A stretch of 43,874 bases of DNA from Rhodanobacter sp. (GCA_027307195.1 DAHUXL010000031.1:1-43874); one strand, 5' to 3'. Counted from the stretch's first letter, positions 17,405 to 26,204 are shown. Numbers and translations are program-made. Notes: generated by a model from the letters alone, not told the origin.

Positions 17405-17827
17405 ATGGAACAGGAAACCAAAGAGCTGCGCCGGGTTGGCCTCAAGGTGACCCATCCGCGCATGCGCATCCTGCAGATTTTCGACGAGGAAGGGGTGCAG
17501 CACCTCACGGCCGAAGACGTCTACAAGAAACTGCTTGCCCACCAGGAAGATATCGGCCTGGCAACGGTGTATCGCGTGCTCACCCAGTTCGAGGCGGCAG
17601 GCATCATCGTCAAGCACAATTTTGAAGGCGGGCAGGCTGTCTACGAGCTTGATCGTGGCAAACATCACGACCACATGATTGATGTGGACAGCGGGAAAGT
17701 GATTGAGTTCGTCAGCGAGGAGATCGAGCGCCTGCAGCACGAGATCGCCGCACGGCATGGCTATGTGATCGAGGATCACAGTCTGGTGCTGTATGTGCGG
17801 CCAAAGCATCACCCACGCAAAAGCTGA
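17405..17827 (+). CDS. fur: Ferric uptake regulator Fur
   Basis: Iron-responsive repressor of siderophore and iron-uptake genes. The 140-residue protein has the winged helix domain (about 1-83; LATVYRVLTQFEAAGII recognition region) and the dimer/metal domain with HHDH (87-90). The Cys pair found at 93/96 in E. coli Fur is replaced by Asp93 and Ser96 in HMIDVDSGKVIEF, so the structural CxxC zinc site is absent, as in Pseudomonas Fur. The ATG at 17405 gives the normal N-terminus; a longer frame from 17360 lies over the promoter. Confidence 0.96.
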   Translation: MEQETKELRRVGLKVTHPRMRILQIFDEEGVQHLTAEDVYKKLLAHQEDIGLATVYRVLTQFEAAGIIVKHNFEGGQAVYELDRGKHHDHMIDVDSGKVIEFVSEEIERLQHEIAARHGYVIEDHSLVLYVRPKHHPRKS

Positions 17828-17887
17828 GCAAGCAAGACCGGCAATGCCGGCCTGTGGCTCCTGCTGGAGTTTTCGAGCAGTGCGCAT

Positions 17888-17925
17888 AAAAAAGCCGCGA
17901 GGAGGACTCCTGTCCGCCCGCGGCT
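17888..17925 (-). terminator. Intrinsic terminator, minus strand
   Basis: On the minus strand AGCCGCG (17925-17919) pairs with CGCGGCT (17899-17893) and is followed by T-run (17893-17888). An inner GGAC/GTCC hairpin with loop AGGA fills the middle. It terminates leftward transcription about 240 bp past the kinase stop; on the plus strand there is no T-run, so it does not serve fur. Confidence 0.85.
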
Positions 17926-18131
17926 GCTCCCCTACCTGTCCCAGTCGGCGTACGCGATCGACTCGCGATGGCCTGCACTCGTCGCCAGGTAGCGGCGAAA
18001 CGGCATCCTGCCGTTGTTTCAGAGCCCCCGTCCCCACGGTGACTCTGATCCGCCATCTTGCGATGGCAGCTCCCCCACATCGATGAACCGATCGTAACGA
18101 GCCCTTCACGTTTCCGGTATCGGAAAAATTC
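17888..18131 (-). ncRNA. Candidate structured, GGA-rich small RNA or long 3' UTR
   Basis: This 300 bp gap without a gene is packed with inverted repeats. In minus-strand order: TTTCCG/CGGAAA (18126-18111); GCCATC/GATGGC (18067-18052); CAGAG/CTCTG (18047-18020) enclosing CCGT/ACGG; AACGGC/GCCGTT with AGGAT loop (18015-17999); CTACCTG/CAGGTAG (17992-17932) enclosing CGCGA/TCGCG; and a terminator with GGAC-AGGA-GTCC inside. About ten GGA trinucleotides occur, two of them as AGGA in hairpin loops, the preferred site of CsrA/RsmA. Transcription leftward is implied by the T-run. It may be an independent RNA or the 3' UTR of the kinase gene, whose stop is directly upstream. No convincing promoter was found. 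Function is inference. Confidence 0.5.
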
Positions 18132-19730
18132 CTAGTTCTGTCGGCGAGTATCTACGGGACTGTTGTTGCTTCGCAGCAAAATTCTCAGATGCACGCCGGC
18201 ATGTTCGGGGCGCAGGCGGAATTGACCGCCAAGCGAGGTCACACGGTCGCGCATGCCTTGCAGGCCGCGGCCACCACGGGGCAGTCGGCTGGGCAGACCG
18301 GCCCCGTCGTCGCGCAGGTCGAGCACTGCCAGCGCGATACCCTGACGCTCGCCGATACGCAGGCGCAGTCTGAATTCGCTGGCCTGTGCATGCTTGACGG
18401 CGTTGGTTGCGCTTTCCTGCACCAGTCGATAAATCGCGGTGCGCGTATCGTCGTCGAGCAGGCGCGGATCACCGTGCAGTTCGGTGTGGTACGCCATGCC
18501 GGCGGTGTTCAACAGGTCACGGATCGGGCCTTCGTCGAGTGCGCGCAGCAATCCGAACTCGTCCAGCACGGCTGGACGCAGGTCGTCCAGCAGGCGGTGC
18601 AGGGCGCGACGCATGTGCGCCAGAATGGTATTGATCGAGGTACTCATGTCCTCCATGCCGGCCTGGTGCAGGCGCGCCTGGGCCAGCTTTACGTGGGTCT
18701 GGATCGCGGTGATGTTCTGGCCCAGTTCGTCGTGCAGTTCGGCGGCAAGATGCCGTCGCTGGTTTTCGTCTGCCTGCAGGTTGCCGCGGGCGGCGTCGCG
18801 CAATTGATGGGCAAGTTGGTCCAGTCGGCGATTGACCGCGCCCAGATAGACGTTCTGCTCGGCGACCCGCTCGCTGCTTCGCCGCAAGGCATCGGTAGCC
18901 GAACCCAGCATCAAGGCACCGGTGCCGGCGACAGCGAGAAACAGGTAAGCCGCCGCGGTCGACGGGGCGTGACCAAGATGCTGGTCGACCAGGGTCATGC
19001 CGAGACTGGTGATGAGCATCGCCAGGCTGGCGCCGCGCCAGCCGTGGCGAAACGCAAAAAACAGCACCGGTGCCAGTGACAGCACACGGGCAAATTGCGG
19101 TTGCGGTGCGGCCTGTTCAGACAGCACCAGCAGAATCGTCATCGACGGCAACATCACCAGCAGGCCATCCATGAGTAGGCCGGCCAGGGCGCGCTGGTCG
19201 AGCCGGGTGCGCAGCAGCATGATCATCAACGGCACGATCAGCAGGATGCCCAGATAGTGGCTGAGCAACTCCTCGCCGAGTACTCGCAGCATCAGGTCCG
19301 GTGAGTTGGGTGAATGGATCATTGCCAGCAGGGCTGCGTCCACCGCTGTCGTGGCGGTTACTACCAGCACTACGGAGAGCAGCAGTCGAGTCACCTCCTG
19401 TGGACTGTGCAGGCTGGCGTGCAGATTGAATCGCCGTAGCAGCCACAGACTGGCCGCCATCACCAGCGGCTCGGGCAATTCGCCGATGGTGAAACCGCTC
19501 CAGCCCAGTGGCAGGCCATGGGCCACGCTGATGCCCGCGGATGCGGCCAGTTCTGCGCCAAGGAGCCAGCCCCAGTGGCGTATGGGCGTGAGCAGCAACG
19601 CGCCGAAGCGCAAGCCATACGGCAACATCCAGAACGGTTGTACGGTCGGCCACAGCAACAGCCATAGCAGTACATAGCCGGCGGCCAGCAACGGGCCGGA
19701 GTTGGGCAGATGGAATGATTTCAGGCGCAT
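18132..19730 (-). CDS. Membrane histidine kinase, UhpB/NarX-type (MASE1-like sensor)
   Basis: A 532-residue sensor kinase. The N-terminal ~290 residues carry about eight hydrophobic segments typical of a MASE1-like sensor (e.g. YVLLWLLLWPTVQPFWM; LLLSVVLVVTATTAVDAALL). A linker coiled coil leads to the HisKA_3 dimerisation box AAELHDELGQNITAIQ (phospho-acceptor His) and a HATPase_c domain with N-box ESATNAVKHAQ and G-box DDGAGLP...GRGLQGMRDRV. The signal is unknown. The partner is almost surely the LuxR-type regulator encoded divergently 95 bp away. The start MRLKSFHLPNSG was chosen just before the first membrane helix. Confidence 0.88.
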   Translation of the reverse strand: MRLKSFHLPNSGPLLAAGYVLLWLLLWPTVQPFWMLPYGLRFGALLLTPIRHWGWLLGAELAASAGISVAHGLPLGWSGFTIGELPEPLVMAASLWLLRRFNLHASLHSPQEVTRLLLSVVLVVTATTAVDAALLAMIHSPNSPDLMLRVLGEELLSHYLGILLIVPLMIMLLRTRLDQRALAGLLMDGLLVMLPSMTILLVLSEQAAPQPQFARVLSLAPVLFFAFRHGWRGASLAMLITSLGMTLVDQHLGHAPSTAAAYLFLAVAGTGALMLGSATDALRRSSERVAEQNVYLGAVNRRLDQLAHQLRDAARGNLQADENQRRHLAAELHDELGQNITAIQTHVKLAQARLHQAGMEDMSTSINTILAHMRRALHRLLDDLRPAVLDEFGLLRALDEGPIRDLLNTAGMAYHTELHGDPRLLDDDTRTAIYRLVQESATNAVKHAQASEFRLRLRIGERQGIALAVLDLRDDGAGLPSRLPRGGRGLQGMRDRVTSLGGQFRLRPEHAGVHLRILLRSNNSPVDTRRQN

Positions 19731-19825
19731 GGACGGATGGTACATGCGCGATCCGCATCGATGAGCCAGCACGATTGTTGACGACGGACGCGCATAAAGT
19801 TCGGATCCATGTGTAAAGTAGCGGG

Positions 19826-20461
19826 ATGTACAGCATTGTTCTGGTCGATGACCACGCCATCGTTCGTGAGGGCTTCAAGCGGCTGATCGAGATGGAGCCG
19901 GATCTTGACGTCGTGGCCGAATGCCGCAGCGCCGATGATGCAGTGGAGGCGGTGGGGCATTGGCGTCCCGATCTGGTGGCGCTGGATCTGTCCTTGCCGG
20001 ACGGCAGCGGTCTGCCGTTGATCGAGCACCTGCTCAGCGTGGCCGCCGAGACACGTATCGTGGTGCTGAGCATGCATGACGGCGAGCCGTACGTGTCCGA
20101 GGCTCTGCGTCGTGGCGCCAGTGGCTACGTGACCAAGGGCGTCGCGCCTGAGGAACTCGTTGCAGGCCTGCGTGCGGTGATGCAGGGCGAGTGCTTCCTG
20201 AGTTCGGATCTGCGCCAGCGCCGGGCCGATCGGCCGAACGCGGCACTTGACCCGATCAACCGTCTGACCGCGCGCGAGCGCGAGGTATTCCTGTTGCTGG
20301 CCGGCGGGCGTGCACCGAAACAGGTGGCGGCGGAACTGGGGATCGGCCAGAAAACCGTCTACATCCATCGCGCCAGCCTGATGGGCAAACTGGGCGCGGG
20401 TTCGGAACTGGATCTGTACCGGATGGCGACCGAACGCGGGCTGTTGCCACCGAACAGCTGA
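19826..20461 (+). CDS. LuxR/NarL-type response regulator (UhpA-like)
   Basis: A 211-residue regulator: receiver domain (1-120) with Asp8/Asp9, phospho-acceptor Asp54 (LDLSLPDGSG) and Lys104 (GYVTKG), linker, then a LuxR helix-turn-helix (about 145-205) with LTAREREVFLLLAGG and ELGIGQKTVYIHRASLM. Divergent from the membrane kinase; the pair resembles UhpB-UhpA in layout, though no sugar-phosphate transporter is nearby. Targets are unknown; autoregulation in the 95 bp between the genes is likely. It converges with recN (17 bp between stops). Confidence 0.9.
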   Translation: MYSIVLVDDHAIVREGFKRLIEMEPDLDVVAECRSADDAVEAVGHWRPDLVALDLSLPDGSGLPLIEHLLSVAAETRIVVLSMHDGEPYVSEALRRGASGYVTKGVAPEELVAGLRAVMQGECFLSSDLRQRRADRPNAALDPINRLTAREREVFLLLAGGRAPKQVAAELGIGQKTVYIHRASLMGKLGAGSELDLYRMATERGLLPPNS

Positions 20462-20478
20462 TCCGGCCCGGGCAGCGC

Positions 20479-22152
20479 TCAGGCGGTCTGCGCCCGCTCC
20501 AGCATCTGCTTGGCGTGTGCCCGCGTCTCACGAGTGATCTCGACGCCACCAAGCATGCGCGCCAGTTCGTCCCGACGGCCACCGGCATCGAGCTTCTCGA
20601 TTTGCGTGCGGGTGGAGTCGCCGTCGCTGTGCTTGCTGACCCGAAGGTGCGCGTGGCCCTGGGCGGCTACCTGAGGTAGATGGGTGACACACAGCACCTG
20701 ACGCTGGGCCCCGAGCGCGCGCAGTTTCTGCCCGACCACTTCGGCCACGGCGCCACCGATGCCGCTGTCGACCTCGTCGAAAATCATGCTGCCGACGGTG
20801 TCCTTGCCCAGGGTGGCGACTTCGATCGCCAGGCTGATACGCGCCAGTTCGCCGCCGGAAGCCACCTTGCGCAACGGCCTTGGCGGTTGGCCGGGATTGG
20901 CGCTGACCAATAGCTCGCAGCGTTCCTGACCTTGCGGGTCCGGCTCTTCTCCAGCAACGGCGTCCAGTTCGATGTGCAGCAGGCCGCCTGCCATGCCCAG
21001 TTCGGTCATCAGTACGCTGACTTCCTCGCCGAGCCGTGTTGCCGCCATTGCTCGCGCCTGACCCAGTTGAGCTGCCGCACGCGTGTAATCGTGCTGCAGT
21101 TGCTGGCGCTGCACAGCCAGTTGTTCCAGCGCATCGCCGGCACCTTCGAGTTCAGCCAGCTCGGTACGCAAGGCGCCGAGCCTGTCGTGCAGCTCGGCCA
21201 GCGGCAAACGATGTCGACGCGACAATTCGTGCAAGCGGGCCAGGTGGTTGTCGACCTCCGTGTAGCGTTCCGGGTCGAGGTCGACGTCCTGCGCATAGCG
21301 GCCGAGGCCATCGGCGGCTTCGCCGAGTTCGATGCCGGCGTTGTCGAGCAGCTCCAGCAGCGGTGCCAGCTTGTCGTCAAGCGCAGCGAGTTTGCCGAGT
21401 TCGGCATGCGCGCGACCCAGCGCACGGCGCAGCGCGAATTCGCTCTCCCCGTCCAGCAGTTCGACCACGCTGGCGCTGCCTTCGGCCAATCGGCCGGCGT
21501 TAGCCAGGCGCCGGTGGCTTGCCTCAAGTTCGCCCAGCTCAGCGGTCGGCAATGCCCATTTTTCCAGTTCGCCCAGTTCATGACGCAGCAGTTCGATGCG
21601 CTGATCGCGATCCTCGCCACCGCTGAGCTTGCGCATGCGTGCACCGAGTTCGCGCCACTGCAGCGCGCCATCGCGTACCTGCGCAAGCAGGTCATCGTGG
21701 CCGGCATAGGCATCCAGCAGGGCCAGTTGGTGCGAGCGCGACAGCAATGCCTGATGCTCGTGCTGGCCATGGATCTCGACCAGCAGCGAAGCGAGTTCAC
21801 CGAGCTGGCGGGCGTTGGCGGGGCGGCCGTTGATCCAGGCCTTGGAACTGCCTTCGGCACGGATCACCCGACGCAGCTGGCAGCCGCCGTCTTCGTCCAG
21901 TTCCTCGCGCTGCAGCCAGTCGCGAGCTTCCGGCAGTTCGGCCAGATCGAACTCTGCAGCCAGTTCGGCGCGATCGCTGCCAGCGCGTACCATGCCGCTG
22001 TCGGCGCGGGCGCCGGCCAGCAGCATCAGTGCGTCGACCAGCAGCGATTTGCCGGCACCGGTTTCACCGCTGACCACGGTCAGGCCGGGACCGAACGCGA
22101 TCTCGGCAGCCTCGACGACAGCAAATTGACGAACGTAGAGCGAAGTGAGCAT
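20479..22152 (-). CDS. recN: DNA repair protein RecN
   Basis: SMC-like ATPase acting in double-strand break repair and recombination. The 557-residue protein has Walker A GETGAGKS near residue 31, two coiled-coil arms rich in Leu/Glu/Arg (about 160-360), the ABC signature region KVASGGELARISLA and Walker B SMIFDEVDSGIGG. The start MLTSLYVRQFAVVEAAEI matches RecN; the frame is open upstream without support. It is divergent from hrcA with 138 bp between the starts, a neighbourhood seen in many gammaproteobacteria (recN/hrcA-grpE). I did not find a clear LexA box in that gap by eye. Confidence 0.96.
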   Translation of the reverse strand: MLTSLYVRQFAVVEAAEIAFGPGLTVVSGETGAGKSLLVDALMLLAGARADSGMVRAGSDRAELAAEFDLAELPEARDWLQREELDEDGGCQLRRVIRAEGSSKAWINGRPANARQLGELASLLVEIHGQHEHQALLSRSHQLALLDAYAGHDDLLAQVRDGALQWRELGARMRKLSGGEDRDQRIELLRHELGELEKWALPTAELGELEASHRRLANAGRLAEGSASVVELLDGESEFALRRALGRAHAELGKLAALDDKLAPLLELLDNAGIELGEAADGLGRYAQDVDLDPERYTEVDNHLARLHELSRRHRLPLAELHDRLGALRTELAELEGAGDALEQLAVQRQQLQHDYTRAAAQLGQARAMAATRLGEEVSVLMTELGMAGGLLHIELDAVAGEEPDPQGQERCELLVSANPGQPPRPLRKVASGGELARISLAIEVATLGKDTVGSMIFDEVDSGIGGAVAEVVGQKLRALGAQRQVLCVTHLPQVAAQGHAHLRVSKHSDGDSTRTQIEKLDAGGRRDELARMLGGVEITRETRAHAKQMLERAQTA

Positions 22153-22217
22153 GGGCAAGAAACTGATGAGGTCGACGGATTGTAGCGTCAGCCCGGCGAT
22201 GCAAAACATCGCCTCCA

Positions 22218-22246
22218 CTTGCAAGCTGCGCGCGCAGACCTTATTT
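22218..22246 (+). promoter_or_regulatory. Possible sigma-32 promoter for hrcA
   Basis: CTTGCAA at 22218 and CCTTATTT at 22239 with 14 bp between resemble the heat-shock consensus CTTGAAA / CCCCATNT in most positions, located 45 bp before the hrcA start. The -10 match is weak. No CIRCE palindrome was seen here. Confidence 0.4.
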
Positions 22247-22290
22247 CTGTCGGGTCTCAAGGACTGCTACACCATGGATCACCTCAGCGC

Positions 22291-23352
22291 ATGATCAACC
22301 CGCATGGCCACGATCTCGATGCCCGCGCGCGACGCCTGTTGCGCACGTTGATCGCCCAGTATCTGGTCGATGGCGAGCCGGTCGGCTCACGCACGCTGTC
22401 GCGTTCGTCCGGCCTGGACGTGAGTCCGGCGACGATCCGCAACATCATGGCCGACCTGGAAGACGCCGGCCTGGTCGCCTCGCCACATACCTCGGCGGGC
22501 CGCGTGCCGACGCCGCGCGGACTGCGCCTGTTCGTCGACAGTCTGATCGAACTGCAGCCGTTGCCGCATGCCGAGATGGCGCGCCTGCAGCGGGAACTGC
22601 CGCCGGGGCCGACCACGACACGGGACCTGCTCGGCAATGTCTCGACCCTGCTGTCGGCGATGACCCATTTTGCCGGCGTGGTCACGGTGCCTCGCCAGGT
22701 CGATTTCCCGCTGCGGCATATCGATTTCGTACCGCTGCCGGATGCGCGGGTGCTGGTGATCCTGGTATTCACCGACAACCAGGTGCAGAACCGCATCGTG
22801 CAACTGGCCAAGCCTCTGCAAAGCAGCGAGCTGGAGCAAGCCGCCAATTACCTTAACAGCCAGTTTGCCGGGCTGCGCGTGGACGACATCCGCATGCATC
22901 TGCTGGCCGAATTGCGCGAAACCGGCAGCGAGCTCAACCGGCTGCTGGCCAGCACGATGGAACTGGCCACCGCTTCATTCGCACCACAGGCCGGCGGCAA
23001 CGACGTGCTGGTCAGCGGCCAGACCAATCTGATGGCGTACTCGGAACTGTCCGACTTGCCGCGCCTGCGCGAATTGTTCGAGGCGTTTCAGCAGAAGAAT
23101 GAGTTGCTGCAGCTGATGGAAGTCTGCGCCAGGGCACCCGGCGTGCGCCTGTTCATCGGCGAGGAATCTGGCTTCACCGCGCTCGATGGCTGCAGCGTGG
23201 TTACCGCAAGCTACGGTGCGCAGGGGCGCGTGCTGGGCGCGGTCGGAGTGATCGGACCGACGCGGATGGCGTACGAGCGGGTGATTCCGGTGGTGCAGGC
23301 CACCGCCGGATTGCTCAGTGACGCCTTGAATCGCGCCGCCACGACCCTATAA
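22291..23352 (+). CDS. hrcA: Heat-inducible transcription repressor HrcA
   Basis: Represses heat-shock genes by binding CIRCE and depends on GroEL for folding. The 353-residue protein has the N-terminal winged helix (about 5-75: PVGSRTLSRSSGLDVSPATIRNIMADLEDAGLV, then HTSAGRVPTPRG) and a GAF-like domain with VLVILVFTDNQVQNRIV and the C-terminal GVIGPTRMAYERVIPVV. It heads hrcA-grpE-dnaK-dnaJ. The start MINPHGHDLDARARR at 22291 is family-typical. No CIRCE site occurs in the window, so targets such as groESL lie elsewhere. Confidence 0.96.
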   Translation: MINPHGHDLDARARRLLRTLIAQYLVDGEPVGSRTLSRSSGLDVSPATIRNIMADLEDAGLVASPHTSAGRVPTPRGLRLFVDSLIELQPLPHAEMARLQRELPPGPTTTRDLLGNVSTLLSAMTHFAGVVTVPRQVDFPLRHIDFVPLPDARVLVILVFTDNQVQNRIVQLAKPLQSSELEQAANYLNSQFAGLRVDDIRMHLLAELRETGSELNRLLASTMELATASFAPQAGGNDVLVSGQTNLMAYSELSDLPRLRELFEAFQQKNELLQLMEVCARAPGVRLFIGEESGFTALDGCSVVTASYGAQGRVLGAVGVIGPTRMAYERVIPVVQATAGLLSDALNRAATTL

Positions 23353-23431
23353 CCGCTGCGGGAGGCGGGGTTTCTCGCAAATCTGGACGGTCGGCATGCG
23401 TGCCGGCCATGACAATCGTTTGGAGTAATGC

Positions 23432-23965
23432 ATGCAGAACAACGATCCGCAGTCACCGGGCGCGGCGCCGCCACAAGGCCAGCCGGGTGAGTCGTCGACC
23501 ACTGATCTGGAGAGCCTGCAGGCACGCGTGGCCGAGCTCGAGGCCAACAATGCCGAGTTGCTCGAAACCGTGCTGCGCGAAAAGGCCGAGCTGGAGAACC
23601 AGCGTCGTCGCCTGCATCGCGACCTGGAACAGGCCCGCCGTTTCGCCAATGAAAAGCTGCTGAACGAGTTGCTGCCGGTCTACGACGGGCTGGAGAGTGG
23701 CCTGGCGGTCGAAGGTGGTGACCTTGCCTCGATGCGCGAAGGCATCAATCTGACCCTGAAGGCGCTGTTGAAGGTGGCCGAGAGCCACGGCATGGCGCAG
23801 ATCGATCCACTCGGCCAGCCGCTTGATCCGGAACGCCACCACGCGGTGAGCATGGTCGAGGCGCCGGGGCAGGCGCCGGGCACCGTGGTCAGCGTGCTGC
23901 AGAAAGGCTACGTGCTGAACGATCGTCTGTTGCGCCCGGCGCTGGTCGCGGTGGCCAGGGACTGA
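23432..23965 (+). CDS. grpE: Nucleotide exchange factor GrpE
   Basis: Speeds ADP release from DnaK. The 177-residue protein has a disordered Pro/Gln-rich N-terminus, a long coiled coil (about 25-85: LQARVAELEANNAELLETVLREKAELENQRRR), and the C-terminal beta-wing with DPERHHAVSMVE and GTVVSVLQKGYVLNDRLLRPALVAVA. GGAG lies before the ATG at 23432. It follows hrcA by 79 bp and precedes dnaK by 169 bp, where a further promoter lies. Confidence 0.97.
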   Translation: MQNNDPQSPGAAPPQGQPGESSTTDLESLQARVAELEANNAELLETVLREKAELENQRRRLHRDLEQARRFANEKLLNELLPVYDGLESGLAVEGGDLASMREGINLTLKALLKVAESHGMAQIDPLGQPLDPERHHAVSMVEAPGQAPGTVVSVLQKGYVLNDRLLRPALVAVARD

Positions 23966-24057
23966 GCCAATCCTGGACTGAATGATTCACTCGCTGGCGT
24001 CTGCCTGAATGGCGCGTCGGGGAGAACAACCAAATCGCATCCGGGGCGTTGCCGGCA

Positions 24058-24084
24058 TTGAATCGCCAGAGCAGACCCCCATCT
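24058..24084 (+). promoter_or_regulatory. Putative sigma-32 (RpoH) promoter for dnaK
   Basis: TTGAATC (24058-24064) and CCCCATCT (24077-24084), 12 bp apart, closely match the heat-shock consensus CTTGAAA / CCCCATNT. The dnaK start is about 50 bp downstream, after a GC-rich hairpin (GCGGCC...GGCCGC) and GGAGAG. It would let dnaK be induced beyond the hrcA-grpE transcript. Confidence 0.65.
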
Positions 24085-24134
24085 GGAAACCATCGCGGCC
24101 GCGGGGGCCGCAAGCAAATTTGGAGAGCACACTC

Positions 24135-26054
24135 ATGGGCAAGATCATCGGTATCGACCTGGGCACCACCAACTCCTGCGTGTCCGTGATGGACGGCAGC
24201 ACCACCAAGGTCATCGAAAACTCGGAAGGTGACCGCACCACACCATCCATCGTCGCCTTCAACAAGGATGGTGAAGTATTGGTGGGTGCCTCGGCCAAGC
24301 GCCAGAGCGTGACCAACCCGAAGAACACCTTCTATGCGGTGAAGCGCCTGATCGGCCGCAAGTTCACTGACGCCGAGGTGCAGAAAGACCTGCACATCGT
24401 CCCGTACAAGATTGTCGCGCACGACAACGGCGACGCCTGGGTCGAGACCTCCGACGGCAAGAAGATGGCGCCGCAGGAAATCGCCGCCAAAGTGCTGATG
24501 AAGATGAAGAAGACCGCCGAGGATTATCTCGGCGAGACGATCACCGAAGCGGTGATCACCGTGCCGGCGTACTTCAACGACAGCCAGCGCCAGGCGACCA
24601 AGGACGCGGGCAAGATCGCCGGCCTCGACGTCAAACGCATCATCAACGAGCCGACCGCGGCCGCGCTGGCCTACGGCATGGACAAGAAGGGCGGCGACCG
24701 CAAGATCGCGGTGTACGACCTCGGCGGCGGCACCTTCGACGTGTCGATTATCGAGATCGCCGAAGTCGACGGTGAGAAGCAGTTCGAAGTGCTGGCGACG
24801 AACGGCGATACGTTCCTCGGCGGCGAAGACTTCGACATGCGCGTCATCGACTACCTCGTCGACGAATTCAACAAGGAGCAGGGCATCGACCTGCGCAAGG
24901 ATCCGCTGGCGCTGCAGCGTCTGAAGGATGCCGCCGAGCGCGCCAAGATCGAGCTGTCCTCGAACCATCAGACCGACGTGAACCTGCCGTACGTGACGGC
25001 GGATGCATCCGGTCCGAAGCATCTGAACATCAAGCTGACCCGGGCCAAGCTCGAGGCGCTGGTGGAAGAACTGATCAAGCGCACCATCGAGCCGTGCCGC
25101 ACCGCGTTGAATGACGCCGGTCTGCGCGTCTCCGACATCGACGACGTGATCCTGGTCGGTGGCCAGACCCGGATGCCCAAGGTGCAGGAGTCGGTGAAGG
25201 ACTTCTTCGGCAAGGAGCCGCGCAAGGACGTCAACCCGGACGAGGCCGTCGCCGTCGGCGCGGCGATCCAGGGTGGCGTGCTGGGCGGTTCGGTCAAGGA
25301 CGTGCTGCTGCTGGACGTCACCCCGCTGTCGCTCGGCATCGAGACGATGGGTGGCGTGATGACCAAGCTGATCGAGAAGAACACCACGGTGCCGACCAAG
25401 GCGGCACAGACGTTCTCGACCGCCGACGACAACCAGACCGCGGTGACCGTACACGTGCTGCAGGGCGAGCGCGAGCGCGCCAGCGCGAACAAGTCGCTGG
25501 GCAAGTTCGATCTGTCCGGCATCGATGCGGCACCGCGTGGCCAGCCGCAGATCGAGGTCACCTTCGACATCGATGCCAACGGCATCCTGCATGTGTCGGC
25601 CAAGGACAAGAAGACCGGCAAGGAACAGAAGATCGAGATCAAGGCCGGCTCGGGCCTGTCCGAGGACGAGATCGCGCGGATGGTGGCCGATGCCGAGGCG
25701 AACAAGGAAGAGGACAAGAAGTTCCACGAGCTTGTCGCCACCCGCAACAAGGCCGACCAGCTGGTGCACGCCACGCGTACTGCACTGAAGGAGCATGGCG
25801 GCAAGGTGCCGGCTGATCAGCTGAGTAGCATCGAAGGCGCGTTGTCCGATCTTGAAAAGGTCAAGGACGGTGAGGACAAGGCCGCGATCGAGTCCAAGGT
25901 CGAGAAGCTGGAGCAGGTCGCGCAGGCCTTGCACGCGGCTGCACAAGGCGGGCCCGCCGATGCCGGTGCGCAGTCCGCGCCGGGTGGCGGCTCGGCCCAG
26001 CCAGACGACGTGGTCGATGCCGAGTTCACCGAAGTGAAAGATGAAAAGAAGTAA
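24135..26054 (+). CDS. dnaK: Chaperone DnaK (Hsp70)
   Basis: ATP-driven chaperone acting with DnaJ and GrpE. The 639-residue protein opens with [15 protein letters not shown] (phosphate 1), has the [11 protein letters not shown] and VGGQTRMP nucleotide-binding motifs, the interdomain linker [14 protein letters not shown], the substrate-binding domain and a helical lid, and ends with the Gly/Pro/Asp-rich tail [19 protein letters not shown] at 24135 follows GGAGAG. Downstream, a 14-bp hairpin separates it from dnaJ. Confidence 0.98.
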   Translation: MGKIIGIDLGTTNSCVSVMDGSTTKVIENSEGDRTTPSIVAFNKDGEVLVGASAKRQSVTNPKNTFYAVKRLIGRKFTDAEVQKDLHIVPYKIVAHDNGDAWVETSDGKKMAPQEIAAKVLMKMKKTAEDYLGETITEAVITVPAYFNDSQRQATKDAGKIAGLDVKRIINEPTAAALAYGMDKKGGDRKIAVYDLGGGTFDVSIIEIAEVDGEKQFEVLATNGDTFLGGEDFDMRVIDYLVDEFNKEQGIDLRKDPLALQRLKDAAERAKIELSSNHQTDVNLPYVTADASGPKHLNIKLTRAKLEALVEELIKRTIEPCRTALNDAGLRVSDIDDVILVGGQTRMPKVQESVKDFFGKEPRKDVNPDEAVAVGAAIQGGVLGGSVKDVLLLDVTPLSLGIETMGGVMTKLIEKNTTVPTKAAQTFSTADDNQTAVTVHVLQGERERASANKSLGKFDLSGIDAAPRGQPQIEVTFDIDANGILHVSAKDKKTGKEQKIEIKAGSGLSEDEIARMVADAEANKEEDKKFHELVATRNKADQLVHATRTALKEHGGKVPADQLSSIEGALSDLEKVKDGEDKAAIESKVEKLEQVAQALHAAAQGGPADAGAQSAPGGGSAQPDDVVDAEFTEVKDEKK

Positions 26055-26101
26055 CCGGCAGCCGTAAGTTATGGAATCGACCGTGGCACGGTCGAAATCA
26101 G

Positions 26102-26135
26102 CAGCCCGCGCCGGGAATTATCCTGGCGCGGGCTG
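26102..26135 (+). promoter_or_regulatory. Strong hairpin between dnaK and dnaJ
   Basis: CAGCCCGCGCC (26102-26112) pairs with GGCGCGGGCTG (26125-26135), extended inward by three more pairs (one G-T). There is no following T-run. It could slow decay of the dnaK mRNA 3' end or partly reduce read-through into dnaJ, which is needed at lower amount. Confidence 0.6.
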
Positions 26136-26204
26136 TCTGCTGAATGCAGGATGCGGAACCCTCGGTTTCCATCCTGGGGCGCGAAGAGCAGTGTGGATGC
26201 ATGA

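Noticed and set aside
17888-18131. 6S RNA or SRP (4.5S) RNA in the structured gap
   Set aside because: A GGGGGCTCTG stretch resembles the E. coli ffs start, but the conserved SRP loop (CAGGTCCGGAAGGAAGCA) is absent, and there is no single long hairpin with central bubble as in 6S RNA.
22153-22290. CIRCE element before hrcA
   Set aside because: No TTAGCACTC-N9-GAGTGCTAA-like palindrome found by eye on either strand.
23889-25946. 685-codon open frame antisense to dnaK
   Set aside because: Mirror of dnaK codon use; no domain, and dnaK is unequivocal.
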